This document shows positions 50,453 to 59,888 of a stretch of 64,000 bases of DNA, piece by piece. Each line of letters starts with the position of its first letter. The stretch's first letter is position 1. This DNA comes from Chryseobacterium mulctrae (GTDB lineage Bacteria > Bacteroidota > Bacteroidia > Flavobacteriales > Weeksellaceae), in NCBI RefSeq assembly GCF_006175945.1, contig NZ_VAJL01000001.1, forward strand, positions 1,116,001-1,180,000, given 5' to 3'. The position numbers and the translations under genes were made by a program. Below the pieces are notes generated by a model, which did not search any database, had not been told where the DNA came from, and saw only the letters and a program-made list of their open reading frames with translations.

Positions 50453-52186
50453 TTATTTACTAATAAGAGAATATAATTTAACAATATCTTTTAACAGTTC
50501 GTTTAAAAAATCTTCTGAAGTGATTGGAGAATACTTCTCAATCTGAACTTTTTGCAATAATTCTTGATAGTTTTCAGCAACAGATCTGCCGTTTTGTCTT
50601 TCAAGAAATACTTTAAAATCTTCCTTAGAGCTTTGGAAATACTGGCTTCTTACATCAGCATCCATTTCTTCAAAGGTTTCAAAAAATTTAGGATAATCTC
50701 CGGAAACTTTCAGATTTTCAAGGTAAGCAAAATAATCATTGATATCAGTTTTTAAACTTTCTCTTATCTCTTTTTCTGTTTCAGCAACAGATCCTAAAGG
50801 TTTTGGACTTGGCTTTTCCTTAATTATATTTTGTTTTTTTTGCCAATATTTAAACACCATATAAGCGATAAACAAGCCAATTAATATAGCGATATTCACA
50901 AAAAGCACATTCCAGTTGAATTTACTTTTTTCTTTTACTTTAAATGAAGTGGTTTTCAAAACCGGACTATCAACTGTTTCAAGCAACGTATTGGTATAGT
51001 CATTTACTTTTTCCACTGTTGATCTTGCTTCTAAAACCTGATCATGTGAAAAAGCAGTTAAGCCCAATTTTTCCTGTCCAAGATTTACATATTCTTTTTC
51101 CGCAGGATTGAAAAAAGCAAAAGCTTCAGTTTTCACAACCAGTTCACCCGCTTTCTTAGGAATTAAAATATATTTAGCTAAAATTTCCCCTTTCATACCT
51201 GTAAGACCAGGATTTACATGAGAAGTAATCTTTGGTGCAAAGATTTCATAATCGGGAGATTCTTCAATTTTCGGAAGACTCATATCCGCAAGATTCCCTT
51301 CTCCTGAAACTTTTACGGTAACATTTACAGGTTTTTTGGCTTCAATTTTTTCTTTTGGTGAACAGTAAATATCCACTTTAAATTTACCTACTGCATCTTT
51401 AAAAGATTCCGGTGAACCTTCAGGAAGTTTTTTTACATTAAGCCTTACTTTATTGGAAGCTATTTTATTTTTAGTGGAAAAAGTATTTACCGAAGCAGAA
51501 ACCGATGGAACTTCTACATACCCCGATTCGTTGGGAAATACCATAAAAACAGCCAAAACCTGCGATGCCATATTGGCGTAACCGGAAGGATCAATCTCTG
51601 ATCTTTTTAAACTGACTGCATGCACATTGATATTTTCCTGCTGTGGAAGTCGTACATTCTTTACTTTTCGAAGATTGTCGATATTTCTTGAGTAAACACG
51701 TAGGATAGCAATGGTAGGCTGATCCTGATAAACTTCACGATCTTCAATTTCCATATTCAGATAAACGTCGTTAGCAATATTGGCTATTGGTTTTTTCTCA
51801 ATATCTTTTATGAAAATATCAAAAGGTTCGGTTTTATAAATTTTGTTGTTAACATTTACCAGAACTGAACCAATTCTTACTTTTCCTTTTTGTTTAGGTT
51901 CAAGAGCGATTCTGGTAATGTACTGATCGATTGCCGTATTGGTTTCGGCATCATTAACAATCTGATTGAATGATCCGCTACCTATCATATTAAATTTCGA
52001 CAAATCCGGAAGCATGATTTTACTTTTCTGCTCCAGATTGTTTCCATTCAGTTCTAAAACAATGGTAAGATTTACGATTTCTCTACCGTTGTAATCTGTT
52101 TTATCAGATTTCATCGACAGTTGTACCTGTCCGTAAGAAATTACAGATATAAGGGTAAATATTGCGTAAATAAATTTTTGTTTCAT
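50453..52186 (-). CDS. batD: BatD-like protein
   Basis: 577 residues from the ATG at 52186, overlapping the TPR gene stop by one base. Signal peptide (ISYGQVQL), then several beta-sandwich domains (VQLSMKSDKTDYNGREIVNLTIVLE) of the BatD family, a membrane helix near 420-440 and a helical cytoplasmic tail. Last gene of the bat operon. Role: assembly of a periplasmic VWA complex, tied to oxidative stress tolerance in Bacteroides. Confidence 0.9.
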   Translation of the reverse strand: MKQKFIYAIFTLISVISYGQVQLSMKSDKTDYNGREIVNLTIVLELNGNNLEQKSKIMLPDLSKFNMIGSGSFNQIVNDAETNTAIDQYITRIALEPKQKGKVRIGSVLVNVNNKIYKTEPFDIFIKDIEKKPIANIANDVYLNMEIEDREVYQDQPTIAILRVYSRNIDNLRKVKNVRLPQQENINVHAVSLKRSEIDPSGYANMASQVLAVFMVFPNESGYVEVPSVSASVNTFSTKNKIASNKVRLNVKKLPEGSPESFKDAVGKFKVDIYCSPKEKIEAKKPVNVTVKVSGEGNLADMSLPKIEESPDYEIFAPKITSHVNPGLTGMKGEILAKYILIPKKAGELVVKTEAFAFFNPAEKEYVNLGQEKLGLTAFSHDQVLEARSTVEKVNDYTNTLLETVDSPVLKTTSFKVKEKSKFNWNVLFVNIAILIGLFIAYMVFKYWQKKQNIIKEKPSPKPLGSVAETEKEIRESLKTDINDYFAYLENLKVSGDYPKFFETFEEMDADVRSQYFQSSKEDFKVFLERQNGRSVAENYQELLQKVQIEKYSPITSEDFLNELLKDIVKLYSLISK

Positions 52187-52920
52187 CACCAATCTTTCTC
52201 GTTGCTTTGCGGCTTTGAATAAGATTTTTCGTCTAAAATTCTTTTGGCAGTTTTTCTTTCTCTGCCATTAATACTGTCCAGGATCGCTTTTTCAAGCTCT
52301 TTGGGAAGTTTGCCTTCGCCGCCTTTCCCTTTGGGTTTATTATCCTCACCTTTATTTTGTTGAGGACCGTTGCCCTGCTCCTGTTTTTGATTTTTAGAAT
52401 CTCCTTTCTCTCCTTTGTTTTTATCTTGTCCGCCTCCGTTTTTACCGGAGCCTTGGTCTTTCTTGCTGTTGTTCCTTTCTTTTTCCTTCTGCTTCAGCTT
52501 AGCAATCTCGTAGTTTTTTCTCGTCGCCTCGTTATAAGGATCCTGTTTCAGAGATTGCTTGTAATAATCAGCGGCTTTATCCGGCTGATTCATCTGCATC
52601 ATTGTATTTCCCAAATTATGAAGCGTTGCCGCTTTATCCGGTAAAGTCTGAGAAAGTTTTTCAGCTTTTGCATACTCCTCTTTCGCATCCTGATACAGTT
52701 TTCTTTTATACAAAGCGTTTCCTAAATTGTAATGTGCCGTAAAATCACCTGAATTTGATTTTATAGCTTCCATATACTTTGAAGAAGCGCCATCATAATC
52801 ATTAGCATTAAATTTTTGATTGCCTTCAAAGACCAAAGTCTTATAACTTTCCTGCCCAAATACTGCACCTGAGAACGAAAAAGCAAATATTAACGCTAAA
52901 AATACAATTTTAGTATTCAT
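52186..52920 (-). CDS. batC: TPR protein of the bat operon
   Basis: 244 residues from the ATG at 52920. Signal peptide (FSFSGAVFGQ), three to four tetratricopeptide units (YKTLVFEGNQKFNANDYDGA, AHYNLGNALYKRKLYQDAKEEY, ATLHNLGNTMMQMNQPDKAADYY) and a low-complexity Lys/Gly/Gln/Asn region (about 145-205). Position after batB fits BatC. Likely a scaffold in the complex. Confidence 0.82.
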   Translation of the reverse strand: MNTKIVFLALIFAFSFSGAVFGQESYKTLVFEGNQKFNANDYDGASSKYMEAIKSNSGDFTAHYNLGNALYKRKLYQDAKEEYAKAEKLSQTLPDKAATLHNLGNTMMQMNQPDKAADYYKQSLKQDPYNEATRKNYEIAKLKQKEKERNNSKKDQGSGKNGGGQDKNKGEKGDSKNQKQEQGNGPQQNKGEDNKPKGKGGEGKLPKELEKAILDSINGRERKTAKRILDEKSYSKPQSNEKDW

Positions 52921-53009
52921 CCCTTGCAAAATTATCCCTTTATATGTTAAGAAACAGCGTCTTATTTGTTAAAATTGGGTTAAAGTATTTAATTAAAAAC
53001 AGATTTCTT

Positions 53010-54017
53010 TTAAATATTAAAATCTCTTTTAGGAATAAATAAGAAAATCATTAAAAAGAAGAATATCGAAACGCCTAGAAAGTACTGATAATAATGATTT
53101 GCATTTTGAGAATTGACTGTGGTAACAGTATCTGAAACCGTTCTGTTGATATCGTCAGCAATTCTTTTAGGGGCATCATTCATATTGTTTCCGTCGATGT
53201 AAGCTCCGCCTGTAGATTCTGCCATTTTTTTAAGGGCTCCGGTTTGTCTTTTAGAAATAACAGTTTCTCCATTCTGATCAAATTTATACCCGATAAGCTG
53301 ACCATTACTATAAACCGGAACAGGTGCTCCTTCATCAGTTCCCACTCCTACAGAAGTAATAGCGATTCCTTCTTTGTTTGCCAGTCTTATTGCAGCATTG
53401 TCATTCCCTTCATTATCTTCACCATCACTTATCAAAACTACTTTTCTTGAACCTTTATTTATATTTTTAAATTTAGTCGCTGTAGTTTCCATTGCTGAAA
53501 GAAAATCCGTCCCTTGAATGGTGATATTATCTGTAGTCAAATCTGTAATATAATTTTCAACTGAGCTGTAATCTGTTGTTAATGGCATGATAGAAACTGC
53601 TTCACCTGCAAAAATTACGATCCCTATTTTATCATTTTTCAGTTCATGCATTGTATTGATGATCAAATTTTTAGCCTGGGTAAGCCGATCTGGATTAATA
53701 TCTTCTGCATTCATAGAGTTAGAAACATCCAATACAAACATTACGTTATTCATCTTTTGCTTGGTCTCTATTTTTTCTGCTCCACTTAAAAGGTCAATAA
53801 TTGAGAATATCAAAAAAAGTGTTGCCAAAAAATAAAGTGCAGGAAATATTTTTATAAATCCTGAATTCTTTTCAAACAAACTTTCATGAAATTTTGATTC
53901 TGCAAACAATTCTCTTTTTCTTTTTTTCCAACGCAGATAACTTATCAGAAAAAATGATAAAAGCGGCAGAAGCAGCAATAACAAAAGATACCAGTTATTT
54001 CCTAAATACCAATCCAT
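53010..54017 (-). CDS. batB: VWA-domain membrane protein BatB
   Basis: 335 residues. Two N-terminal membrane helices, a von Willebrand A domain with MIDAS residues (MFVLDVSNSMNAED, GTDFLSAM, ISDGEDNEGND) and a C-terminal helix (310-330). The metal site faces the periplasm. Overlaps batA by one base. Confidence 0.92.
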   Translation of the reverse strand: MDWYLGNNWYLLLLLLLPLLSFFLISYLRWKKRKRELFAESKFHESLFEKNSGFIKIFPALYFLATLFLIFSIIDLLSGAEKIETKQKMNNVMFVLDVSNSMNAEDINPDRLTQAKNLIINTMHELKNDKIGIVIFAGEAVSIMPLTTDYSSVENYITDLTTDNITIQGTDFLSAMETTATKFKNINKGSRKVVLISDGEDNEGNDNAAIRLANKEGIAITSVGVGTDEGAPVPVYSNGQLIGYKFDQNGETVISKRQTGALKKMAESTGGAYIDGNNMNDAPKRIADDINRTVSDTVTTVNSQNANHYYQYFLGVSIFFFLMIFLFIPKRDFNI

Positions 54018-55009
54018 CAGCTTAAAAATTTATAAAGTACCCAACGTAAAAAAGCATCAAAAACCAGCATTCCTAAAGCTATCCAAAGAAAAAGCTTAAA
54101 ATGCTCATCATAATTATACAGCTTAGAAATATTGATATCCGTTTTTTCTAATTTATTGATCTCAGCGTAAATCTCCTGCAATCTGTTTTCAGAATCTGCT
54201 CTGTAATATTTACCGTCTGTAGTTGCAGCAATCTCTTGCAGCATATTTTCATCAATAGAAACTTCTTGTTCATTATAGAAATATCCAAACTCATCATAGG
54301 TATAAGGCGTCAAAGCATAACCATTAGTTCCTATCCCAATAGAATACACCTTAATATGATTATCTTTCGCAAGAATAGCAGCAATTTCTGGAGGGAAAAG
54401 ATTTCTTACGGGACTGTTTACTCCGTCGGTCATCAAAATAATTATTTTGCTTTTTGCTTTACTTTTCATTAAATGATTCACAGCAACGGCTAATCCGTCT
54501 CCTACCGAAGTTCCGTCTGCCATTTCACGCTGATTCATGTTTATTATTTCATCTTTTACAGCATCATGATCAAACGTTAATGGTACTTTCAGAAAAGCTT
54601 CCATCTTATATTTCACCACGCCAAATCGGTCATTAGGTCGTTTATCGATAAAATCAACCGCAATTTTTTTCAATACTTCATAGCGATCCGGGTCAAAGTC
54701 TTTCGACAACATACTCAACGAAACATCTACAGCCAACATAATATCAATTCCTTTTGTTTCATCTCTGTCCTGAGAAACCGAAAAAGTTCTCGGTCTTGCC
54801 ATGGCAATAATCAAAGCAGAAAGAATGATATATTTTGAAATTTTCAATAAGAAAAGCACCGGCAAAATACCATTACTGCTGTTCATATTTTTGGTAGTGG
54901 GAACCTTAATTCCTTTTCTTTTTTTCTGACTTAAATCTCTAAATAAAAGCGGAATAAACAGCAAAAACAAAAGAAAAAACCACGGACTGTAAAATTCAAA
55001 ATCAAACAT
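54017..55009 (-). CDS. batA: VWA-domain membrane protein BatA
   Basis: 330 residues. Same topology as BatB: N-terminal helices, VWA domain (MLAVDVSLSMLSKDF, GTSVGDGLAVA, LMTDGVNSPV) and a C-terminal helix. Overlaps the preceding gene by 8 bp. Confidence 0.92.
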   Translation of the reverse strand: MFDFEFYSPWFFLLFLLFIPLLFRDLSQKKRKGIKVPTTKNMNSSNGILPVLFLLKISKYIILSALIIAMARPRTFSVSQDRDETKGIDIMLAVDVSLSMLSKDFDPDRYEVLKKIAVDFIDKRPNDRFGVVKYKMEAFLKVPLTFDHDAVKDEIINMNQREMADGTSVGDGLAVAVNHLMKSKAKSKIIILMTDGVNSPVRNLFPPEIAAILAKDNHIKVYSIGIGTNGYALTPYTYDEFGYFYNEQEVSIDENMLQEIAATTDGKYYRADSENRLQEIYAEINKLEKTDINISKLYNYDEHFKLFLWIALGMLVFDAFLRWVLYKFLS

Positions 55010-55898
55010 CTTTTCTCAGGTTTTCAAATTCTAAATCCTTGGAAGAGCGCTGTACAAAGTCTCTTATTTCAGCAAAATCTTTTTCCATCAGCTTTTCGTC
55101 AGGGAATGTTTTGGCAAATTTCACCAAATCTCCTCTTAAGAAAACATCTTCTACAATTTTTTCGTTCTCCTGAGAAATCGTATTATTTTCTTTCATTAAA
55201 ACAATTAAATCATCCGTCAATAAAATATCTGCAGGAATTCGGTATTGTTTCGTGATAAATTTTCTGGAAATATCAATCAGTTCAACATAAAAAGAACGGT
55301 AATCTCCGTCTTCAATGTATTTTTTCTTTTTTAATGAATCTAATTCTTTTAAAGTCTGGTTTGTTGCAACAACAGGCGAATCTTTACTTCGTCTTCCGTA
55401 TTTTACAAACATGATAATCGCAAAAATTAAACATATAAAAGCGATTGCCGCCAAAACATACCATTTATAAAGTTGCCAGTAATCGGTTACTTCCAAATCA
55501 ACTTCCTTATTGCTCATAATGTCATTAATCTGGTCTTCTTTCATTGCAGTATTGATGATCTCAATTTCATAAGGAATTGTTTTTAAAAGCTTGTCTCCCA
55601 CTTTAAATTCAAGCTCCGGAATTTTAAAAACTCCTACTTCATAAACAGCAAATTCTATTTTTCTTTCATACGTATTGGCGTTGATATTGATGCTGTCTGA
55701 AATTTCTTCAAAATGAAAAGGCAATAATTCATCTTTTGGCGCTGTAATTACTGCACGACTTTTAAGATTATCTATTTTTATAACCAAGTGATTAACTTCT
55801 CCCAAAGCAAGTGTCGTTTTCTCCAGTTTAGAAGAAAGCAGCTGTGCAAAAGAATTTACACAGATAAAAAATGAGAGTAATAAGAATATTTTTTTCAA
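55002..55898 (-). CDS. BatD/DUF4381-like membrane protein of the bat operon
   Basis: 298 residues. Signal peptide (VNSFAQLL), a beta domain, a membrane helix at about 150-170 and a helical cytoplasmic domain (ATNQTLKELDSLKKKKYIEDGDYRSFYVELIDISRKFI). Resembles the DUF4381-type member found between DUF58 and batA genes. Function unknown beyond the operon. Confidence 0.75.
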   Translation of the reverse strand: MKKIFLLLSFFICVNSFAQLLSSKLEKTTLALGEVNHLVIKIDNLKSRAVITAPKDELLPFHFEEISDSININANTYERKIEFAVYEVGVFKIPELEFKVGDKLLKTIPYEIEIINTAMKEDQINDIMSNKEVDLEVTDYWQLYKWYVLAAIAFICLIFAIIMFVKYGRRSKDSPVVATNQTLKELDSLKKKKYIEDGDYRSFYVELIDISRKFITKQYRIPADILLTDDLIVLMKENNTISQENEKIVEDVFLRGDLVKFAKTFPDEKLMEKDFAEIRDFVQRSSKDLEFENLRKDV

Positions 55899-55915
55899 TT
55901 TAAATACTAAATTTT

Positions 55916-55965
55916 GGCTAAAGCCTATTTTCTATTTTATCATGTAAAGCGGACTAAAGTCCGCT
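55916..55965. repeat. Twin small hairpins inside the bat operon
   Basis: GGCTAAAGCC-type hairpin (55915-55925) and an 8-bp-stem hairpin AGCGGACT-AA-AGTCCGCT (55948-55965), in the 80-bp gap between the DUF58 and following gene. I recall similar wording as an interspersed element in related genomes; this was not checked. Confidence 0.55.
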
Positions 55966-55978
55966 CCTATTGAATATT

Positions 55979-56842
55979 TTATTTTTTCTGGAAATAATTA
56001 TATAACATTTTTGAATAATCTTCTCCGGTATTGATGTTCAGAAATTGGGCTGAAGAATTGGCAAAATCTTCTTCAAGATTTCTCTGTTTCTGTTTTTGTG
56101 CCTCAGCAAATGTATATCGCCATCTTGCACTCGAAGTATTTGCCCAAACCTGATTTCCTGTTTCAGCATCGTACAGCAAAGTATAACCTACATCCGGAAT
56201 TTCATTATCTTTTTCATCGTAAATTCTCATTCCCAAAAGCTGATGCTTTCTAGAAGCCACTCTCAGAATTTTAGAATCGTAATCATCCTCAAAATCTGAA
56301 AGCAAAAACACAAGAGACTTTCTTTTAAAAATCCCCATCATATATTCTAAAGCTTTATCGATTTTTGATTCTGCAGGAACATATTCAGCCGTTAAAATAT
56401 GACTGATCATTGATAAAACATGCTTCCTTCCTTTCTGTGGCGGAATTACTTTGTATACTTTGTCTGCAAATAAAATTAATCCCACTTTATCATTATTTCC
56501 CGCTGCAGAAAATCCTAAACTTGCAGCAATTTCTGCAACATATTCTCTTTTCAGCTGAGTTTTTGTACCGTAATCCATTGATGCGGAAATATCAACCAAG
56601 ATCATCATGGTCAGTTCTCTTTCCTCTTCCATTACTTTAACGAAAGGTTCACGGAAACGGGCTGTTTTATTCCAATCGATTCTACGGATCTCATCTCCGA
56701 ATTGATAAGGGCGAACTTCAGAAAACGTCATTCCCTGCCCTTTAAAAGCACTGTGATATTGCCCCATCAAAGTCGCTTCCGTTTTCCTTCTGGTACGGAT
56801 CTCTATTTGCTTGACTTTTTTTACAATATCTTTTATTTGCAT
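55979..56842 (-). CDS. DUF58 protein of the bat operon
   Basis: 287 residues, no membrane segment. FSEVRPYQFGDEIRRIDWNKTARFREPFVKVMEEERE is the DUF58 signature; it resembles VWA domains (LVDISASMDYG). Typical partner of MoxR ATPases. Second gene of the operon, 85 bp after moxR. Confidence 0.93.
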   Translation of the reverse strand: MQIKDIVKKVKQIEIRTRRKTEATLMGQYHSAFKGQGMTFSEVRPYQFGDEIRRIDWNKTARFREPFVKVMEEERELTMMILVDISASMDYGTKTQLKREYVAEIAASLGFSAAGNNDKVGLILFADKVYKVIPPQKGRKHVLSMISHILTAEYVPAESKIDKALEYMMGIFKRKSLVFLLSDFEDDYDSKILRVASRKHQLLGMRIYDEKDNEIPDVGYTLLYDAETGNQVWANTSSARWRYTFAEAQKQKQRNLEEDFANSSAQFLNINTGEDYSKMLYNYFQKK

Positions 56843-56851
56843 GGTTTCAAA

Positions 56852-56925
56852 TGTAACAATGTATCAGTTTATCAATGTAACAATCTCAAAATTGATAAAC
56901 TGTTACATTGTTAAATTGCTACATT
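56852..56925. repeat. Octamer array, inverted, between moxR and DUF58
   Basis: TGTAACAA, TGTATCAG, TTTATCAA, TGTAACAA (56852-56883) then the inverted TTGATAAA, CTGTTACA, TTGTTAAA, TTGCTACA (56892-56923). The inverted halves could fold into a hairpin of about 30 bp in the operon mRNA. Confidence 0.75.
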
Positions 56926-56927
56926 AA

Positions 56928-57932
56928 TTAAGGTGCTTGAATTTTCGCTAAAATCCTGTTTACAATTTCTTCGGAAGTAATTTCTTCGGCTTCTGCTTCA
57001 AAAGTAAGCCCGATTCTGTGTCTTAAAACATCTTGTGCTAAAGCTTTTACATCTTCAGGAATTACAAAAGCTCTTCCTTTCAAAAACGCATACGCTCTTG
57101 AAGCAATTGCTAAGTTGATTGACGCTCTTGGAGACGCTCCGAAACTGATGTAATTTTTCAGTTCAGAAAGTCCATATTTTTCAGGATAACGGGTTGCAAA
57201 AACCATATCCAGGATATATTTTTCAATCTTTTCGTCTAAATAAATTTGATTGACAATTGCTTTTGCTTCAACAATATTTTGTAATGAAATCACCTGTTTA
57301 ATTTCAGGTTGATGCGAAGTAGAAACCATTCTCATCACCTTTCTTTCATCTTCAAATTCAGGATAATCGATTTTACATTTCAGCATAAAACGATCGCTTT
57401 GCGCTTCAGGCAAAAGATAAGTTCCTTCCTGATCAATCGGGTTTTGAGTGGCTAAGACCAAGAAAGGTTTCGGTAACGGCATGGTTTCGTCACCAATGGT
57501 TACCTGTTTTTCCTGCATTACTTCCAAAAGAGCCGACTGCACTTTTGCCGGAGCTCGGTTAATCTCATCTGCCAAAACAAAATTCGCAAAAACGGGACCT
57601 TTTTTTATCGAAAAGTCATTCTCCTTGATGTTGTAAATCATCGTTCCCACCACATCTGCAGGAAGCAGATCGGGTGTAAACTGAATTCTTGAAAACTCAC
57701 CGTGAACGGCTTCTGCCAAAGTCTTTATAGCTAAAGTTTTTGCCAAACCTGGAACACCTTCCAGCAAAACGTGACCATTTCCTAAAAGACCTATCAAAAG
57801 TCGATCAATCATGTAATGTTGACCAATAATCGCTTTATTGATTTCCTGCCTCAGAAGATTAAAAAAATAATTTTGTTCTTTAACCTTTTCGGTCAATTGA
57901 CGGATGTCTTCTGCTTGATATGAATCTGACAT
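56928..57932 (-). CDS. MoxR-family AAA ATPase
   Basis: 334 residues. Walker A LEGVPGLAKTLAIK near 58, Walker B VLADEINRAPAKVQSALLEVMQE near 118, sensor LATQNPIDQEGTYLLPEAQSDRF near 160 and an arginine finger region. AAA_3-type chaperone, thought to act on VWA proteins (BatA/BatB). First gene of the seven-gene operon. Confidence 0.95.
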   Translation of the reverse strand: MSDSYQAEDIRQLTEKVKEQNYFFNLLRQEINKAIIGQHYMIDRLLIGLLGNGHVLLEGVPGLAKTLAIKTLAEAVHGEFSRIQFTPDLLPADVVGTMIYNIKENDFSIKKGPVFANFVLADEINRAPAKVQSALLEVMQEKQVTIGDETMPLPKPFLVLATQNPIDQEGTYLLPEAQSDRFMLKCKIDYPEFEDERKVMRMVSTSHQPEIKQVISLQNIVEAKAIVNQIYLDEKIEKYILDMVFATRYPEKYGLSELKNYISFGASPRASINLAIASRAYAFLKGRAFVIPEDVKALAQDVLRHRIGLTFEAEAEEITSEEIVNRILAKIQAP

Positions 57933-58133
57933 TAGTTTGGATTAAAATAATGGGTAAATTTCTGATAAATACTTGCACTAATCAACACAATTAATGCCAT
58001 ATTTGAGTTAAAGTTTGTTAAATGTTCTTCCTTAAATGTAAGGTTAATAATCGGTCTTTTAATAAATTTATCTCAACAAAATCACTTATTTCATAAAAAT
58101 CTATAAATTTTTGTTCATTGCTTCGGTCAAGAA

Positions 58134-58164
58134 TTGTCATTTTCAGTTTATTAAACTATTTTTG
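58134..58164 (+). promoter_or_regulatory. Promoter of the DinB-like gene
   Basis: TTG (58134-58136) and TATTTTTG (58157-58164), spacer 20 bp. The ATG is 20 bp later. Confidence 0.65.
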
Positions 58165-58183
58165 ACGATTAAAATATTGTAAA

Positions 58184-58654
58184 ATGAATTATCATTTTCA
58201 AGCTCACCGACAGGTTAGAAAAAACCTTTTAGATATTCTGCAGGATACTTCTCACGAAGATCTTTTATTAATCCCTGATGGTTTTAATAACAATATCTAT
58301 TGGAATATTGCGCATACCGTTGCCACACAGCAATTGCTGCATTATTACCTGAGTGGAAATCCTTTCAGAATTGATAAATACTGGATTGAAACGTACAAAA
58401 AAGGAACTTTACCGAATCTGAATGTTCAAAAATCTGAAGTAGAAGATTTAGAATTTTTACTCACTGAAACTTCAAAAACTTTGATGAAAGATTTCGACAG
58501 TGATTTCTTTTCAGATTACACACCATACACTACAAGTTTTGGGATGGATCTGAAGAGTATTCAAGATGCAATTATTTTTAACAACATGCACGAAAGTCTG
58601 CACTACGGCTATGCAATGGCGCAGAAAAGAGCAATTTTAGGAGAAAAGTACTAA
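58184..58654 (+). CDS. DinB-family protein
   Basis: 156 residues, four-helix DinB/YfiT-like fold. Putative metal histidines lie in NIAHTVATQ near 45 and in HESLHYGYAM near 138. Unknown substrate; some relatives are thiol transferases. The stop codon is immediately followed by the heptamer array that precedes the next gene. Confidence 0.88.
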   Translation: MNYHFQAHRQVRKNLLDILQDTSHEDLLLIPDGFNNNIYWNIAHTVATQQLLHYYLSGNPFRIDKYWIETYKKGTLPNLNVQKSEVEDLEFLLTETSKTLMKDFDSDFFSDYTPYTTSFGMDLKSIQDAIIFNNMHESLHYGYAMAQKRAILGEKY

Positions 58655-58686
58655 GGTTCAAGGTTTGAAGTTCAAAGTTTAAGGTT
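58655..58686 (+). repeat. Heptamer array, left flank of the four-helix-bundle gene
   Basis: GGTTCAA, GGTTTGA, AGTTCAA, AGTTTAA, GGTT, ending directly at the ATG at 58687. The reverse complement of the right flank matches it at 25 of 32 positions without gaps. Confidence 0.85.
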
Positions 58687-59076
58687 ATGGCGACAATCAG
58701 CAGATTTGAAGATTTGGAGATATGGAAATTATCCAGAATTTTATGCGCTGAGATTTTTGAAATTATTGAAACTACGAATCTTAAAAATAACTTTAGACTA
58801 AGCAATCAGATTGACGGCTCATCAGGTTCAATCATGGATAATATTGCTGAAGGATTTGAAAGAAATGGAAATAAAGAATTTATCAACTTCCTTTCAATTG
58901 CTAAAGCATCCTGTGGAGAAACCAGATCGCAATTATACAGAGTATTTGACAGGAATTTTATAACTCCTGAAAAATTTGAAAATTTAAAAGAACAGACAGA
59001 AATACTGAGCAGAAAAATAGGCTCATTTATTAATTATTTAAAGAATACAGACTTGAAAGGGACAAAGTTTAAATAA
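58687..59076 (+). CDS. Four-helix-bundle protein (S23/IVS-like)
   Basis: 129 residues. [21 protein letters not shown] at 7-27, [23 protein letters not shown] at 39-61 and [19 protein letters not shown] at 71-88 are the hallmark of the S23/four-helix-bundle family, first known from ORFs inside intervening sequences of 23S rRNA genes and related to the Avd protein of diversity-generating retroelements. The gene has no promoter of its own that I can see, and lies between two inverted heptamer arrays. Confidence 0.93.
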   Translation: MATISRFEDLEIWKLSRILCAEIFEIIETTNLKNNFRLSNQIDGSSGSIMDNIAEGFERNGNKEFINFLSIAKASCGETRSQLYRVFDRNFITPEKFENLKEQTEILSRKIGSFINYLKNTDLKGTKFK

Positions 59077-59088
59077 CAAATCTATTTT

Positions 59089-59120
59089 AACATTGAACTT
59101 TAAACCTTAAACGTTGAACT
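59089..59120 (-). repeat. Heptamer array, right flank of the four-helix-bundle gene
   Basis: AACA then TTGAACT, TTAAACC, TTAAACG, TTGAACT; inverted copy of the left flank. It ends 6 bp before the rlmB ATG. Confidence 0.85.
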
Positions 59121-59126
59121 ATACAT

Positions 59127-59867
59127 ATGAAAGACGATTTTATTTTTGGGCTTCGTCCCGTATTGGAAGCTATTGAAGCTGGAAAAACTATTGACAAAAT
59201 TTTTGTACAAAATGCATTGCAGGGAGAGATCTATGCTGAACTGAAAGCTATTTTAGCAAAAAATAAAATACGTCCCAATTACGTTCCTGTAGAAAAACTT
59301 AACCGTTTTACAAGAAAAAACCACCAAGGTGTAGTGGCTTTTATTTCTGATGTTCCGTTTCACAGAATTGAAAATATTGTTCCTGAATTATTTGAAGAAG
59401 GTAAAACGCCATTCATTTTAATTTTAGACAGATTAACCGATGTAAGAAACTTTGGTGCGATTTGTAGGACTGCAGAATGTGTAGGAATTGATGCTATTGT
59501 AATTCCTGAAAAAGGAGGTGCGCCTGTAAATTCTGATGCGATAAAAACTTCAGCCGGAGCGATGTACAATATCAAAATTTGTAAAGAACCGAACTTAGCT
59601 CACGTTGTAGATTTCTTACAGCAAAGCGGAATCGCCGTATTTTCGGCAACTGAAAAGGCACAAAAATTGATATACGACGTTGATTTTACTGCGCCTTGCG
59701 CCATTGTAATGGGGAATGAAGAGACCGGAATTTCTAAAGAAGTACTACATCATTCAGATGAAAAAATAAAGCTTCCGATAGAAGGAAAAACACAGTCTCT
59801 GAACGTTTCTGTAGCTTGTGGAGCTATTTTATATGAAGCAATGAGACAGAAAATCACAAAAATTTAA
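59127..59867 (+). CDS. rlmB: 23S rRNA (guanosine-2'-O-)-methyltransferase RlmB
   Basis: 246 residues. N-terminal substrate domain (FGLRPVLEAIEAGKTIDKIFVQ), then SPOUT motifs: LDRLTDVRNFGAICRTAECVG (motif 1, catalytic Arg), AIVMGNEETGIS (motif 2) and LPIEGKTQSLNVSVACGAILYEAMRQ-type motif 3. Methylates G2251-equivalent of 23S rRNA. Confidence 0.95.
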   Translation: MKDDFIFGLRPVLEAIEAGKTIDKIFVQNALQGEIYAELKAILAKNKIRPNYVPVEKLNRFTRKNHQGVVAFISDVPFHRIENIVPELFEEGKTPFILILDRLTDVRNFGAICRTAECVGIDAIVIPEKGGAPVNSDAIKTSAGAMYNIKICKEPNLAHVVDFLQQSGIAVFSATEKAQKLIYDVDFTAPCAIVMGNEETGISKEVLHHSDEKIKLPIEGKTQSLNVSVACGAILYEAMRQKITKI

Positions 59868-59888
59868 TTCACCTTTTAAAATTATTTA

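Noticed and set aside
58687..59076. Diversity-generating retroelement (Avd homologue)
   Set aside because: The protein is related to Avd by family, but there is no reverse transcriptase, template repeat or variable repeat in the window.
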